Source of the DNA: Pseudarthrobacter sp. MM222
GTDB lineage: Bacteria; Actinomycetota; Actinomycetes; Actinomycetales; Micrococcaceae
DNA length: 64,000 bases
Reading direction: 5' to 3'
NCBI RefSeq assembly: GCF_947090775.1
Contig: NZ_OX352321.1
Span: forward strand, 3,720,001-3,784,000
Made by a program: the position numbers and the translations under genes. Shown here piece after piece: positions 1 to 8,156 of the stretch (the stretch's first letter is position 1; every line of letters starts with the position of its first letter). Below the pieces are notes generated by a model. That model saw nothing but the letters and a program-made list of their open reading frames with translations. It was not told where the DNA came from and did no database searches.

Positions 1-283
1 ATAATCGCCATCTGGCTTGAGCCCTGAACACCGCACTGTGCACTATGGAAAGGCACGGCGGGAAGCACTGAATCCCTGCTGGCAGCCCTGAATACCACTC
101 CGAACGCGCAACGCACGAAGTGGTCAGAGGCAAAGTTATACCCATCCTGGTGGACGCAATGAGGCCAAACCGGTGAGCTCGCAGAGCTGCCCAAATGACT
201 CAGGCGTCCCTGGTTTGGCTTACGGCGGCTCCGCATCGGTGCGGCAGCCTGACATCCGGATCGAAGAATGGAAGCACTGAACA
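1..283. other. Window-start region without a recognisable gene
   Basis: No coding frame here has a convincing start, ribosome binding site or recognisable product, and I see no tRNA cloverleaf. The string ggaagcactgaa occurs twice, near 61 and 268; the second copy lies just before the first gene. The region probably carries the promoter and leader of the small gene at 284. Confidence 0.4.
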
Positions 284-487
284 ATGACGTTTGACACTGC
301 CAACTCTGTAACCCACAAGCTGTGGGACCGCTCCAACATGCACAACGAACTGGATGCCCTGGTCCACGACCTCTCGGTCCGGCACAACACCCCCAAGAGC
401 AGCATCGCGGTCCACGCCAGCGGGCCGAACACCTTCACGCTCAGCGTGAACCACGGCGAAGCCAACCTTGAGACCGTCAACCTGTAG
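284..487 (+). CDS. Small hypothetical protein (67 aa)
   Basis: This 67-residue soluble protein has no signal peptide and no membrane segment. I do not recognise the family. Its composition is balanced (acidic and histidine residues, ending in GEANLETVNL) and looks like a real small actinobacterial protein rather than an antisense shadow, because no competing gene lies opposite. A perfect 12-bp terminator-like hairpin follows 15 bases after the stop, which supports it as a separate transcription unit. No function can be assigned. Confidence 0.55.
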   Translation: MTFDTANSVTHKLWDRSNMHNELDALVHDLSVRHNTPKSSIAVHASGPNTFTLSVNHGEANLETVNL

Positions 488-501
488 CAGCACAAGACGA
501 A

Positions 502-532
502 CGACGGCGGGAGTCACCTCCTCCCGCCGTCG
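502..532. terminator. Perfect 12-bp hairpin terminator
   Basis: CGACGGCGGGAG at 502-513 pairs perfectly with CTCCCGCCGTCG at 521-532 across a 7-nt loop. It follows the 67-aa gene directly. There is no strong T tract. The same GACGGCGGG stem core recurs at 4515-4545 and 39109-39139, in each case after a gene. Confidence 0.7.
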
Positions 533-540
533 CCGTTGCG

Positions 541-546
541 TATGAT
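541..546 (+). promoter_or_regulatory. Probable -10 box for a leaderless HAD gene
   Basis: TATGAT lies 8 nt before the ATG at 555. No Shine-Dalgarno sequence fits between them, so the mRNA probably starts at or next to the start codon, a common arrangement in actinobacteria. No good -35 box is visible. Confidence 0.45.
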
Positions 547-554
547 GCGCGAAC

Positions 555-1403
555 ATGAACACAACGCCGAGCACCACTGGAACTATCCGGGCTGTCTTCC
601 TTGACGTGGACGGGACGTACGCAGACTACGGCGTCGTCCCCGACGGCCATGTGCGCGCTGTACGGGCGGCACGGGAAGCGGGCCACCGGGTCCTGCTCTG
701 CACCGGGCGTCCCGTGTCGATGCTGCCCGACAGTATCCTCGCAGCGGGCTTCGACGGCCTTGTAGCCAGTGCCGGCGCCTACGTGGAGGTGGCCGGGACC
801 GTGCTCGTGGACCGACGCTTCCCCGCAGAGCTAGCGGCGAGAACGGTCGCGGCGCTCGACGCGCACGACGCCGTGTATGTCCTGGAAGCACAGGAGGCGC
901 TGCACGTTCCGCCGGCGGCGCTGGAGCGTCTACGCGCCATCCTCGACGCGCATTTCAGGCAGGCGCCAGAATGCCCGGTCGGTTCTTCGGCCATCCTCGA
1001 CGCCGTGCACCCCACCGCGAAGCGCGCGGCCGTGCCCTTCGCCAAGGTCTCCGTGTTCGACTCCCCAGTAGCCATGGAGTGCCTGGTCCGGGACATCGGC
1101 GGGGGCATCGCCGTCGTCGCTAATTCGGTTGCCGACGAGGGCCGGCATGCGGGGGAACTGTACCAGCGCGGGATCAGCAAGGCGGACGGCGTCGCGGCGG
1201 TCATCGCCCACTTGGGCATCGCCCGCGAGAACACCGTTGCCGTGGGCGACGGCGCCAACGACCTTGAGATGATCGCCTACGCAGGCGTCGGCATCGCCAT
1301 CGAGGGCTCCTCCCCCGAGGTCTTGGCGGTAGCGGACCGCACCGCTGCCCGTCCACGCCAGGAGGGGCTCGTTGCCGCCTTCGCCGAACTCGGCCTCTAC
1401 TAA
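555..1403 (+). CDS. Cof-type HAD-superfamily phosphatase (IIB)
   Basis: This 282-aa cytosolic phosphohydrolase has the motifs of the haloacid dehalogenase superfamily. Motif I is FLDVDGTYAD near residues 15-24 (nucleophile and acid/base aspartates), motif II is LLCTGRP near 52, and motif IV is VGDGANDLEMI near 230, which binds Mg2+ with the paired aspartates. The length and the C2-type cap between motifs II and III fit the Cof/IIB group acting on sugar phosphates or similar small phosphate esters. The substrate cannot be read from the sequence. It is probably monocistronic: a terminator precedes it and the next gene converges on its 3' end 17 bases away. Confidence 0.85.
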   Translation: MNTTPSTTGTIRAVFLDVDGTYADYGVVPDGHVRAVRAAREAGHRVLLCTGRPVSMLPDSILAAGFDGLVASAGAYVEVAGTVLVDRRFPAELAARTVAALDAHDAVYVLEAQEALHVPPAALERLRAILDAHFRQAPECPVGSSAILDAVHPTAKRAAVPFAKVSVFDSPVAMECLVRDIGGGIAVVANSVADEGRHAGELYQRGISKADGVAAVIAHLGIARENTVAVGDGANDLEMIAYAGVGIAIEGSSPEVLAVADRTAARPRQEGLVAAFAELGLY

Positions 1404-1419
1404 TCCGGACCCTGACTTT

Positions 1420-2685
1420 TTAGGCTCCAAGCCGTCCTCTAGCGAGCTCGTCGATCTTTCGTTCCAGCGCCGCACGTTCGGCCGCGTTGGTGCACAGCGC
1501 GACAGCCTGCTGCAGGGCGGCCTGCGCCTCCCCGCGCCTGCCGAGCCTGGTCAGCATCTCGCCCCTGACCGCTGGCAGAAGGTGCGAGCCGTTGAGCTCG
1601 CCGCGGGACGCGATCGCGTCTACGATTCCCAGCCCGGCGGCCGGGCCCGATGCCATGGCCACCGCCACGGCGCGGTTCAGCTCGACGATCGACGACGGCG
1701 CCAGCCTCCCCAGGGCCTCGTAGAGGAGCACGATCCGCTGCCAGTCCGTTTCCGCCACGGAGCGGGCAACCGCGTGGCATTCGGCGATGGAGGCCTGCAG
1801 CCCGTAAGCGCCGAGGCCCCGGCCGGCAGCCACTGCCCTCGCCAGCGCAGCGCGACCGCGCCGGATGGCCGACCGGTCCCATAGCCGCCGGTCCTGGTCC
1901 GCGAGGAGGACCGGCCACCCGGTGGAATCGAGCCTCGCCGGGAAGCGCGCCGCGGTCAGCTCCATCAGGGCCAGCAAACTGAACACCTCGGGTTCGGGCG
2001 CCAGCCGCGTGAGCATTCGGGCCAAGCGGCGCGCTTCGCCGGCCAGGTCCGTGCGCATCCAGGAGTTCCCGCCGGACGCGAAGGATCCCTCCGTGAAGAT
2101 CAGGTACACGACTTGAAGCACGGAGCCCAGCCGTTCAGGCACTTCCCGCGTTTCCGGCACGGCGAACGGAACGTGGGCGGCGGCCAAGGTCTTCTTGGCC
2201 CGGGTGATGCGGGCCTGGATGGTAGGCACCGGAACCAGGAACGCCTTTGCGATCTCGTCGGTGCCCATGCCGCCCACCACGCGCAGCGTCAACGCGATCC
2301 GCGATTCCTTGGACAACACCGGATGACAGGAGATGAACATCAGGGCCAGGACGTCATCGTCGATCGCTTCTGGGTCGAACAGGGAATCCGCGCCCGGCTC
2401 CTCCCCCGAGAGGTCCCGGGCCAGCAGGGCGTATTTTCCGTCCCGGGCGGCCCGCCGCCGGAAGGTGTCCACCGCGCGGCGCCGGCCGGTGGTCAGCAGC
2501 CAGCCCACCGGTTCGGCGGGGATGCCATTCACCGACCAGGACACGAGAGCCTCCGCCAGCGCCTCCTGTGCCAGGTCTTCGGCCAGGGGAAAGTCGCCCG
2601 TATAGCGGGCAAGGGCGCCGACGATACGGGCGGCCTCTATGCGCCACACCGCTTCGACGGCGGCCCTTGCGTCCGTGCTGCTCAC
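1420..2685 (-). CDS. ECF42-type RNA polymerase sigma factor
   Basis: This 421-aa extracytoplasmic-function sigma factor has an unusually long C-terminal extension. Region 2 lies near residues 15-80 (DFPLAEDLAQEALAEALVSW, WLLTTGRRRAVDTFRR). Region 4 lies near 125-180, with an HTH around GMGTDEIAKAFLVPVPTIQARI. From about residue 190 to the end there is a helical, TPR-like/DUF6596 domain with RAALARAVAAG and ELNRAVAVAMASGP segments. That domain marks the ECF42 group, in which the extension controls the sigma factor instead of a classical anti-sigma. The DGPF/YCII partner typical of the group is directly upstream on the same strand, 22 bases away. The triggering stress is unknown. Confidence 0.9.
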   Translation of the reverse strand: MSSTDARAAVEAVWRIEAARIVGALARYTGDFPLAEDLAQEALAEALVSWSVNGIPAEPVGWLLTTGRRRAVDTFRRRAARDGKYALLARDLSGEEPGADSLFDPEAIDDDVLALMFISCHPVLSKESRIALTLRVVGGMGTDEIAKAFLVPVPTIQARITRAKKTLAAAHVPFAVPETREVPERLGSVLQVVYLIFTEGSFASGGNSWMRTDLAGEARRLARMLTRLAPEPEVFSLLALMELTAARFPARLDSTGWPVLLADQDRRLWDRSAIRRGRAALARAVAAGRGLGAYGLQASIAECHAVARSVAETDWQRIVLLYEALGRLAPSSIVELNRAVAVAMASGPAAGLGIVDAIASRGELNGSHLLPAVRGEMLTRLGRRGEAQAALQQAVALCTNAAERAALERKIDELARGRLGA

Positions 2686-2707
2686 TGCTGTTTCCGGGCC
2701 GGCCGGT

Positions 2708-3127
2708 TCAGAGCTGCCCGGTCTCCTCGCGCCAGGCTCGTTCCTTCTGGATCCATTCGTTGTCCTGTGGGAACTCGTCGATGGAGGGTACGCGGCGGAT
2801 CTCGGTCTTGGTGCCCGCCGTCATGGGAGCCCGCTTGGCCCACTCGATGGCTTCCTGCTTGGATGCGACATCGAGGATGTAGTAGCCGGCGAATAGTTCC
2901 TTGGTCTCTCCATAGGGACCGTCGGTGACCACCGGGGTTTCGCCGGTAAAGTCCACCACAACGCCCTCCTTCGGATCATCCAGGCCCTCTGCCGCCAGCA
3001 GGACACCGGCGCGGATCAATTCGTCATTGAATTTGCCCATGGTTTCGAGGATTTCGTTGAAGTCGGCCTTCTCAAGGTTGGCGTACGACTCGTCGGTTCC
3101 GCGCATGATCAACATGTACTTTGCCAT
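2708..3127 (-). CDS. DGPF/YCII-domain protein, partner of ECF42 sigma factor
   Basis: This 139-aa cytosolic protein has the ferredoxin-like YCII/DGPF fold. The family signature is visible as TDGPYGETKELFAGYYILDV around residues 67-86. It starts with KYMLIMRGTDE, the usual N-terminal strand. Such proteins are encoded with ECF42 sigma factors, and the sigma gene follows 22 bases downstream in the same transcription unit. The biochemical role is not established: an enzymatic active site has been suggested for YciI relatives, but none is demonstrated here. The divergent gap to the NYN gene at 3271 should hold the promoter. Confidence 0.88.
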   Translation of the reverse strand: MAKYMLIMRGTDESYANLEKADFNEILETMGKFNDELIRAGVLLAAEGLDDPKEGVVVDFTGETPVVTDGPYGETKELFAGYYILDVASKQEAIEWAKRAPMTAGTKTEIRRVPSIDEFPQDNEWIQKERAWREETGQL

Positions 3128-3270
3128 TTCAATCTCCTAGTTTTGGAAGGTCGCCCTTCGACCTTCTCACCCCTAGGTCGAACAGCGCGAGGGTAAATCG
3201 ACACGGCCGGGTAAAAAGTCGATGGCGTCTTTCTTTAGCGAGTAGGCGGCGATGCTGGCACACTGGGCCA

Positions 3271-4503
3271 ATGAATGAGGCGCTCCCACCCTCCCGAAGG
3301 CCCGGCATCCGCGCCGCCATGTTTGTTGACTTCGACAATGTATTCACGGGCCTGCAGGCTCTGGATCCACTGGCGGCGAAGAGGTTTGCCGAAGACCCCA
3401 AGCATTGGGCCGACGCGTTGTCAGCCGGCAGTTCCGGAGAGGACGCCCGCCGCTTCCTGATCCGAAACTGCTACCTGAACCCGGTGGTGTACTCGAAGTA
3501 CCGGACCTATTGGACCCGGGCCGGGTTCCGCGTGATCGATTGCCCGTCGCTGACGCAACGGGGAAAGAGCAGCACGGACATCAACCTGGTGCTGGATGCA
3601 ATGGACGCACTCTCCGGCGGCGGTGGCATCGACGAGTTCTTCATCGCCTCGGCCGACGCCGACTTCACGTCCCTGATACAGCGGTTCCGGGCCGCTGACC
3701 GGATGACCACTGTCATCGCCGCCGGTGCCGTGGCCTTCGCGTACCGGGAGATGGCGGATCATGTGGTGGAGTCCCACGACTTCGTCGCGATCCTCAACGG
3801 CACAACGGTGGAACCCATCCATGCTGTGGCGCCCCGGAAGCAGCAGCTCGTTCCAGCCGCAGCGAAGTCGACCAGCACAGCAGCCTCGCCCGCGGTCCCT
3901 GAAGTCTTGGACTTCGTCCGGAACGCTCCGGGACCGGTTGTGGGCGCGATGGTGGCCCACCGGGCCCTGACGGCCGACCCGTCCCTAAAGACAGACTGGG
4001 GTGGCTGCGGAAAGTTTGGGACCTGGGTGGCCCAGGTTGGCCAGGGCATCGAATATTCCCCAGGACAGGGCGGCTGGGTCTGGGACGCGAGGAGGTTCTC
4101 GAGCGAGGATCTTCCTGCGCCGGCTGACCGGCAGCCCGGCATCGAGGAGCAAGTCACCCGAGTGACGGATGTGCCAGCACTCTCCGCAGCCCAGTTCCGG
4201 CAGATGTTCCTGGCCATGGCGGCCAGGCTTCGTGAGCCGCTCAACCGCACCGAACTGTCCCGGCTGGTAAGGGACGACTGCGTCAGCGCAAACCAGCCGG
4301 TCTCCCGCAACGCCGTGAACTTTGTCCTTCAAGGCCTCGCCTACGTCAATTTTCAGCTCAACGACGAGGCGACCGCAGCCACTCTGGCAGCAGCCTGGAC
4401 CGCGAACGTAGAAGAACTATGCCGCGTGGCACTGCTGGAGTTCGACGCCGCCGAGAAGCTCGCGGTGCGGCGCTGGGCCAGCGGCGGACTGCTGGAGACC
4501 TGA
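3271..4503 (+). CDS. NYN-domain (PIN-like) ribonuclease-family protein
   Basis: This 410-aa protein has an N-terminal NYN/LabA-like domain. AAMFVDFDNVFTGL near residues 13-26 carries the acidic metal-binding start of the fold, STDINLVLDAMDAL carries the second acidic site, and FFIASADADFTSLIQRF carries the third. NYN domains are PIN-like nucleases acting on RNA. The C-terminal half (about 215-300 and 320-410) looks like winged-helix, OST-HTH/LOTUS-like segments (PVVGAMVAHRALTADPSLKT), which in other proteins bind RNA. I chose the ATG at 3271 over the open frame back to 3121, because the upstream part is arginine-rich nonsense without homologous character. A terminator follows 11 bases after the stop. 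Confidence 0.8.
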   Translation: MNEALPPSRRPGIRAAMFVDFDNVFTGLQALDPLAAKRFAEDPKHWADALSAGSSGEDARRFLIRNCYLNPVVYSKYRTYWTRAGFRVIDCPSLTQRGKSSTDINLVLDAMDALSGGGGIDEFFIASADADFTSLIQRFRAADRMTTVIAAGAVAFAYREMADHVVESHDFVAILNGTTVEPIHAVAPRKQQLVPAAAKSTSTAASPAVPEVLDFVRNAPGPVVGAMVAHRALTADPSLKTDWGGCGKFGTWVAQVGQGIEYSPGQGGWVWDARRFSSEDLPAPADRQPGIEEQVTRVTDVPALSAAQFRQMFLAMAARLREPLNRTELSRLVRDDCVSANQPVSRNAVNFVLQGLAYVNFQLNDEATAATLAAAWTANVEELCRVALLEFDAAEKLAVRRWASGGLLET

Positions 4504-4514
4504 CAACAGGGAAA

Positions 4515-4545
4515 CGGACGGCGGCGGGAACTCCGCCGACGTCCG
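4515..4545 (+). terminator. Hairpin terminator after the NYN gene
   Basis: Left arm 4515-4527 and right arm 4533-4545 pair over 13 bp with a single mismatch and a 5-nt loop, followed by cttgcgtttt. The stem core resembles the hairpins at 502-532 and 39109-39139. Confidence 0.65.
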
Positions 4546-4557
4546 CTTGCGTTTTCA

Positions 4558-4698
4558 CTACCCGAAGGGCACCGCCTGAGAGACGGTGACTGTCATCAGA
4601 ATAAAAAACGCGACGGTGACCGCCCATGTTTCCAGGCGCAACCGCAGGTGGGCCTGTTTCCGGTTCAGATCGCGCCTGCGCCTTTGCCCGCTACGCAA
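4558..4698 (-). CDS. Possible small single-helix membrane protein (46 aa)
   Basis: A TTG codon at 4698 overlaps the stop of the preceding small gene (4691-4909) and is preceded by GGAG four bases away. It would give a 46-residue peptide with a basic, arginine-rich N-terminus and one hydrophobic segment (WAVTVAFFILMTVTV). The overlap suggests translational coupling. Against it are the rare start codon, the short length and the lack of any recognisable family. It may be chance. Confidence 0.3.
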   Translation of the reverse strand: MRSGQRRRRDLNRKQAHLRLRLETWAVTVAFFILMTVTVSQAVPFG

Positions 4699-4909
4699 TG
4701 ATCTCCACCTGCACATAGTCCTCCCTGTGGAACATCCGCCGTTCCCGCCACCCGTCCAGGACAACCCAGACGATTGCACCGTCGGGTGTGGTGCCGTCCA
4801 CGACGCCGGAGCCGATGGGACGCCCATCCTGCGAGAGTCGCACCGGCTGCCCGGCGGGCAAGGCGTTCCATGGCACTCGGCGCCAAGGTGATCCCTTTGT
4901 CGATTTCAT
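4691..4909 (-). CDS. Small hypothetical protein downstream of purU
   Basis: This 72-residue soluble protein contains WNALPAGQPVRLSQDGRP and VVLDGWRERRMFHREDYVQVEI, which suggests a small beta-barrel-like fold, but I cannot name the family. It starts 5 bases after the purU stop on the same strand, so it is probably the last or next-to-last cistron of the glycine/one-carbon operon. No function can be inferred beyond that context. Confidence 0.55.
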   Translation of the reverse strand: MKSTKGSPWRRVPWNALPAGQPVRLSQDGRPIGSGVVDGTTPDGAIVWVVLDGWRERRMFHREDYVQVEIIA

Positions 4910-4914
4910 GAGCG

Positions 4915-5820
4915 CTATCGCAGGATGACGGTGCGGTTGCCGAGCAGCAGGATCCTGCCCTCACAATGCCAGCGGACGGCGTTGCGGAGGGCCGCGCATT
5001 CGGCGTCCCGGCCCACGGCCACGAGGTCATCGGCGGTGTACGTGTGGTCCACCTCGATAACCTGTTGCGCAATGATCGGGCCCTCATCGAGTTCGGCGTT
5101 GACGTAGTGCGCCGTGGCGCCCACCGTTTTGACGCCGCGGTCATAGGCCTGGTGGTAGGGCTTCGCACCCTTGAAGCTGGGCAGGAAGGAGTGGTGGATG
5201 TTGATGGTCCGCCCTGCAAGCTTGGCCGACAGTTCGTCACTGAGCACTTGCATATAGCGGGCCAGGACCACGAGTTCCACATCCAGTGCGTCCACAATCT
5301 CCAGGAGCCTGGCCTCGGCCTCCGGCTTGGTGTCCTTCGAGACCGGCAGGTGGAAGAACGGGATGCCGTGCCACTGGACCAGGCCCTCCTGTTCGCGGTG
5401 GTTGGACACCACCGCGACGATCTGCACCGGGATGTCGCCGGTGCGTGCCCGGAACAGCAGGTCGTTGAGGCAGTGGCCCATCTTGGACACCATCACCAGG
5501 ACGCGGCGCTTGCGGCCATGCGGCTCCAACTGCCAGCTCATCTGCCACTTTTCCGCCACAGGCGTGAAGTCCCGGCGCAGGCCTTCGGTGCTGGACTTCT
5601 GCACCGAGGAGAAGTGGACGCGCATAAAGAAGTGCCCGTGCCCCTTGTCCCCGTACTGCTTGATGTCCAGGATGTCGCAGCCGTGGTCGAACAGGAATCC
5701 TGAGATATCCCGGACGATGCCAGGTGACTCGGCACAGTCGACGGTCAGAACATGCTCAACCACGTCTGCAGCGTCCTGCGGCGTGGTGTCAGGGCTCTTC
5801 AGGGTCTGTGCTTCGCTCAT
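4915..5820 (-). CDS. purU: Formyltetrahydrofolate deformylase
   Basis: PurU (301 aa) hydrolyses 10-formyl-tetrahydrofolate to formate and tetrahydrofolate, balancing the one-carbon pool when glycine cleavage overloads it. An N-terminal ACT domain (about residues 20-95, LTVDCAESPGIVRDISGF) is followed by the formyltransferase-fold catalytic domain. INIHHSFLPSF carries the conserved Asn and His, and ELDEGPIIAQQV carries the catalytic Asp. I chose the ATG at 5820 (MSEAQTLKS), which overlaps the permease stop by 4 bases. The open frame runs on to 6144, but only as a shadow of the permease. It belongs with gcv, glyA and metF in one operon. Confidence 0.93.
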   Translation of the reverse strand: MSEAQTLKSPDTTPQDAADVVEHVLTVDCAESPGIVRDISGFLFDHGCDILDIKQYGDKGHGHFFMRVHFSSVQKSSTEGLRRDFTPVAEKWQMSWQLEPHGRKRRVLVMVSKMGHCLNDLLFRARTGDIPVQIVAVVSNHREQEGLVQWHGIPFFHLPVSKDTKPEAEARLLEIVDALDVELVVLARYMQVLSDELSAKLAGRTINIHHSFLPSFKGAKPYHQAYDRGVKTVGATAHYVNAELDEGPIIAQQVIEVDHTYTADDLVAVGRDAECAALRNAVRWHCEGRILLLGNRTVILR

Positions 5821-7283
5821 TTCTGCACCTTTTCGAACTCTTGAGCGGTGGAAGATTCCTCTTCCTGGGCGAGATCGGCCTGGAACGCCGCGTAACGGGC
5901 CAGGTGTGCAGGGCGTCGGCGCAGCACCAGCCAGGCGGCGCCGAGCAGGATGAACCAGGCCGGTGTGACCAGGAGCGCCGCCAGAGTGTCCGGCTGTGTG
6001 GTCAGCGCCCACAGGACGAAGGCGAAGAACGCGAAGACCAGCCAGACCATGGGCTTGCCACCGGGCATCCGGTATTTGGAGGTCTCGTGCAGGTGCGGGC
6101 GGCGCCTGCGGAAGGCCAGGTAGCTGGCAAGGATGATGGACCACACGAACACGAAGCAGACGGCGGACACGGTGGTCACCATGTCGAACGCCTTGCCGAT
6201 GTCCTGGCCCGCGTACATCAGCACCACGCCGGAGAGCAGGAGGACGCAGGACAGGAACAGGGCGTTTTGCGGAACCTTGCGTCGTGACAGGGCGCCGAAG
6301 ACGGTCGGCGCGTCGCCCTCCTGGGCCAGCCCGTACACCATGCGTGACGTGGAGTAGATGCCGGAGTTGGCCGATGACATGGCCGAGCTGAGTACCACCA
6401 GGTTCACCACGGTGGCTGCGGCGCCCAGGCCCGCCAGGGAGAACATTGCGATGAACGGGCTGTGGCCGGCCTGGAACTGGGTCCAGGGGGTGACGGACAT
6501 GAGGATAATGAGGGCGCCCACGTAGAAGAGCAGCACGCGGATGGGGATGGAGTTGATGGCCTTGGGCAGGTTTTTCTCCGGGTCCTTGGCCTCGGCGGCC
6601 GTGGTGCCAACCAGTTCAATGCCCACGAAGGCGAACACGGCGATCTGGAAGCCCGCCACAAATCCCATGAACTCGTTCGGGAAGAAGCCGCCGTGGCTCC
6701 AGAGGTTCGTGAAGGTGGCAGGGCCGGCGTCGGACTGGAACCCGGTGAAGATCATGAACATGCCCACCACGATCAGTGCCGCAATGGCGATGATCTTGAT
6801 CAGCGCGAACCAGAACTCCGTCTCACCGAAGGCCTTCACGGTGGTGAGGTTCAGGAGCAGGAGGATGGCCACGGTGGCCAGCCCTGGGATCCATAGCGGG
6901 AGCCCGGGCCAGAGTTCCTTGGAGTAGCCGGCGATGGCGATGACGTCCGCGATTCCCGTGATCACCCAACAGAACCAGTAGGTCCAGCCGGTGAAGAAGC
7001 CAGCCCAGGGACCCAGGAGATCCGCGGCGAAGTCGCTGAACGATTTGTAGTTCAGGTTGCTCAGCAGCAATTCGCCCATGGCCCGCATCACGAAGAACAG
7101 CATGAAGCCAATGATCATGTAGACGAAGATGACGGAGGGCCCGGCCGCGGAGATGGTTTTGCCCGACCCCATGAACAGGCCCGTTCCGATCGCGCCGCCA
7201 ATGGCGATCAGCTGGATGTGCCGGTTGCTGAGCTGCCGCTCAAGCTGCGGCTCCTGGTGGGAAGTTAGGGATTTAGTTGTCAC
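5817..7283 (-). CDS. AAT-family amino acid permease (CycA-like)
   Basis: This 488-aa APC-superfamily transporter has about 12 hydrophobic segments. The AAT signature is near the N-terminus: LSNRHIQLIAIGGAIGTGLF at 20-39, followed by GSGKTISAAGPS. The family imports neutral amino acids by proton symport. Similarity in the first helices and the location inside a glycine/serine operon suggest glycine, D-alanine or D-serine (CycA-like) as substrate, which is inference. Its start lies inside the end of the metF-like gene (11-base overlap) and its stop overlaps the purU start by 4 bases, so the three are translationally linked. Confidence 0.88.
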   Translation of the reverse strand: MTTKSLTSHQEPQLERQLSNRHIQLIAIGGAIGTGLFMGSGKTISAAGPSVIFVYMIIGFMLFFVMRAMGELLLSNLNYKSFSDFAADLLGPWAGFFTGWTYWFCWVITGIADVIAIAGYSKELWPGLPLWIPGLATVAILLLLNLTTVKAFGETEFWFALIKIIAIAALIVVGMFMIFTGFQSDAGPATFTNLWSHGGFFPNEFMGFVAGFQIAVFAFVGIELVGTTAAEAKDPEKNLPKAINSIPIRVLLFYVGALIILMSVTPWTQFQAGHSPFIAMFSLAGLGAAATVVNLVVLSSAMSSANSGIYSTSRMVYGLAQEGDAPTVFGALSRRKVPQNALFLSCVLLLSGVVLMYAGQDIGKAFDMVTTVSAVCFVFVWSIILASYLAFRRRRPHLHETSKYRMPGGKPMVWLVFAFFAFVLWALTTQPDTLAALLVTPAWFILLGAAWLVLRRRPAHLARYAAFQADLAQEEESSTAQEFEKVQK

Positions 7284-8124
7284 GTGCTGCTCCTCGAATC
7301 AATGCGGGCTGGAGTGCTGCGGAGGTGGACGCCTGTTCTGTCCCGGCGGGAAGGGAATTGCCGGGAACCGAATCGAAGCTGTTGAAGCTGTAGAGATGGA
7401 TGCCCGCGATGTGCCCTGGCTGGCTTTCCAGCCCGGACACCAGGCTCTGGGGCGAGTAGCGGTCCCCGCTGAGGAGTTTGCGGGCCAGCGGCCCCTTCCG
7501 GCTCAGGAATTTCAGGGAACTTCCGACGCCGATCTGCGTGGCCAGTGAGACTAGCCGGTTCCGCGGGACAGGTCCCGCCACCCCGGCCCAGACGGGCAGA
7601 AGGACGCCTTCGCGGTGCAGGAGCGCCGCATAATCGAGGATTTTCGATGCGGAGAAGCACATCTGCGTGACCACCTGCGTAGCCAGGTGCTGCTTGGCCA
7701 GCAGGGCGTCCAGCATTTCCACGGGGTTCACGGAGGGGTGCCCCTCCGGGTAGCCCGCGACGCCTGCCCGCATGGCGCCACCGGAGTATTGTGCGATGTC
7801 TTCCAGGAGCGGAAGGGCGTATTCGTAGGGACCGGCTGGCTGCTTCCGGTCTCCGCCGATCACGAACACTTCACCGATGCCCGCAACATCGCAGTCGCGG
7901 AGGATCCCGGTGAGATCGGCACGGCTGTGCAGGCTCCGCGCCGCGAGATGCGGGGCCACCGTGTATCCGAGCAAGCTCAGTTGCACGGCGGTGCGCATGG
8001 TCCGCTCGATGCCGTGTTGCGGCAGGCACGTCACGCTGAGCGTTGTGGTCTTCGGCACCAGCGCCACCACCTGCTCAACGATTCCCTCGGAAGGGATGAT
8101 TTCAATTCTGATGGGGAACATCAT
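7273..8124 (-). CDS. Methylenetetrahydrofolate reductase family protein
   Basis: This 283-aa TIM-barrel flavoprotein is of the MTHFR family, which reduces 5,10-methylene-THF to 5-methyl-THF. The family segments FVIGGDR, AGVAGYPEGHPS and TQMCFSASKI are present in order. The N-terminal catalytic-glutamate strand reads IRIEIIPSEG instead of the usual FEFFPP, so this is a diverged member and perhaps a paralogue dedicated to glycine or betaine-derived one-carbon units rather than methionine synthesis. It sits between lipA and the permease in the riboswitch-headed block. Confidence 0.85.
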   Translation of the reverse strand: MMFPIRIEIIPSEGIVEQVVALVPKTTTLSVTCLPQHGIERTMRTAVQLSLLGYTVAPHLAARSLHSRADLTGILRDCDVAGIGEVFVIGGDRKQPAGPYEYALPLLEDIAQYSGGAMRAGVAGYPEGHPSVNPVEMLDALLAKQHLATQVVTQMCFSASKILDYAALLHREGVLLPVWAGVAGPVPRNRLVSLATQIGVGSSLKFLSRKGPLARKLLSGDRYSPQSLVSGLESQPGHIAGIHLYSFNSFDSVPGNSLPAGTEQASTSAALQPALIRGAARDN

Positions 8125-8156
8125 TGGTCCTCTCTAGCATCAGGGTTTGGGTCTGG

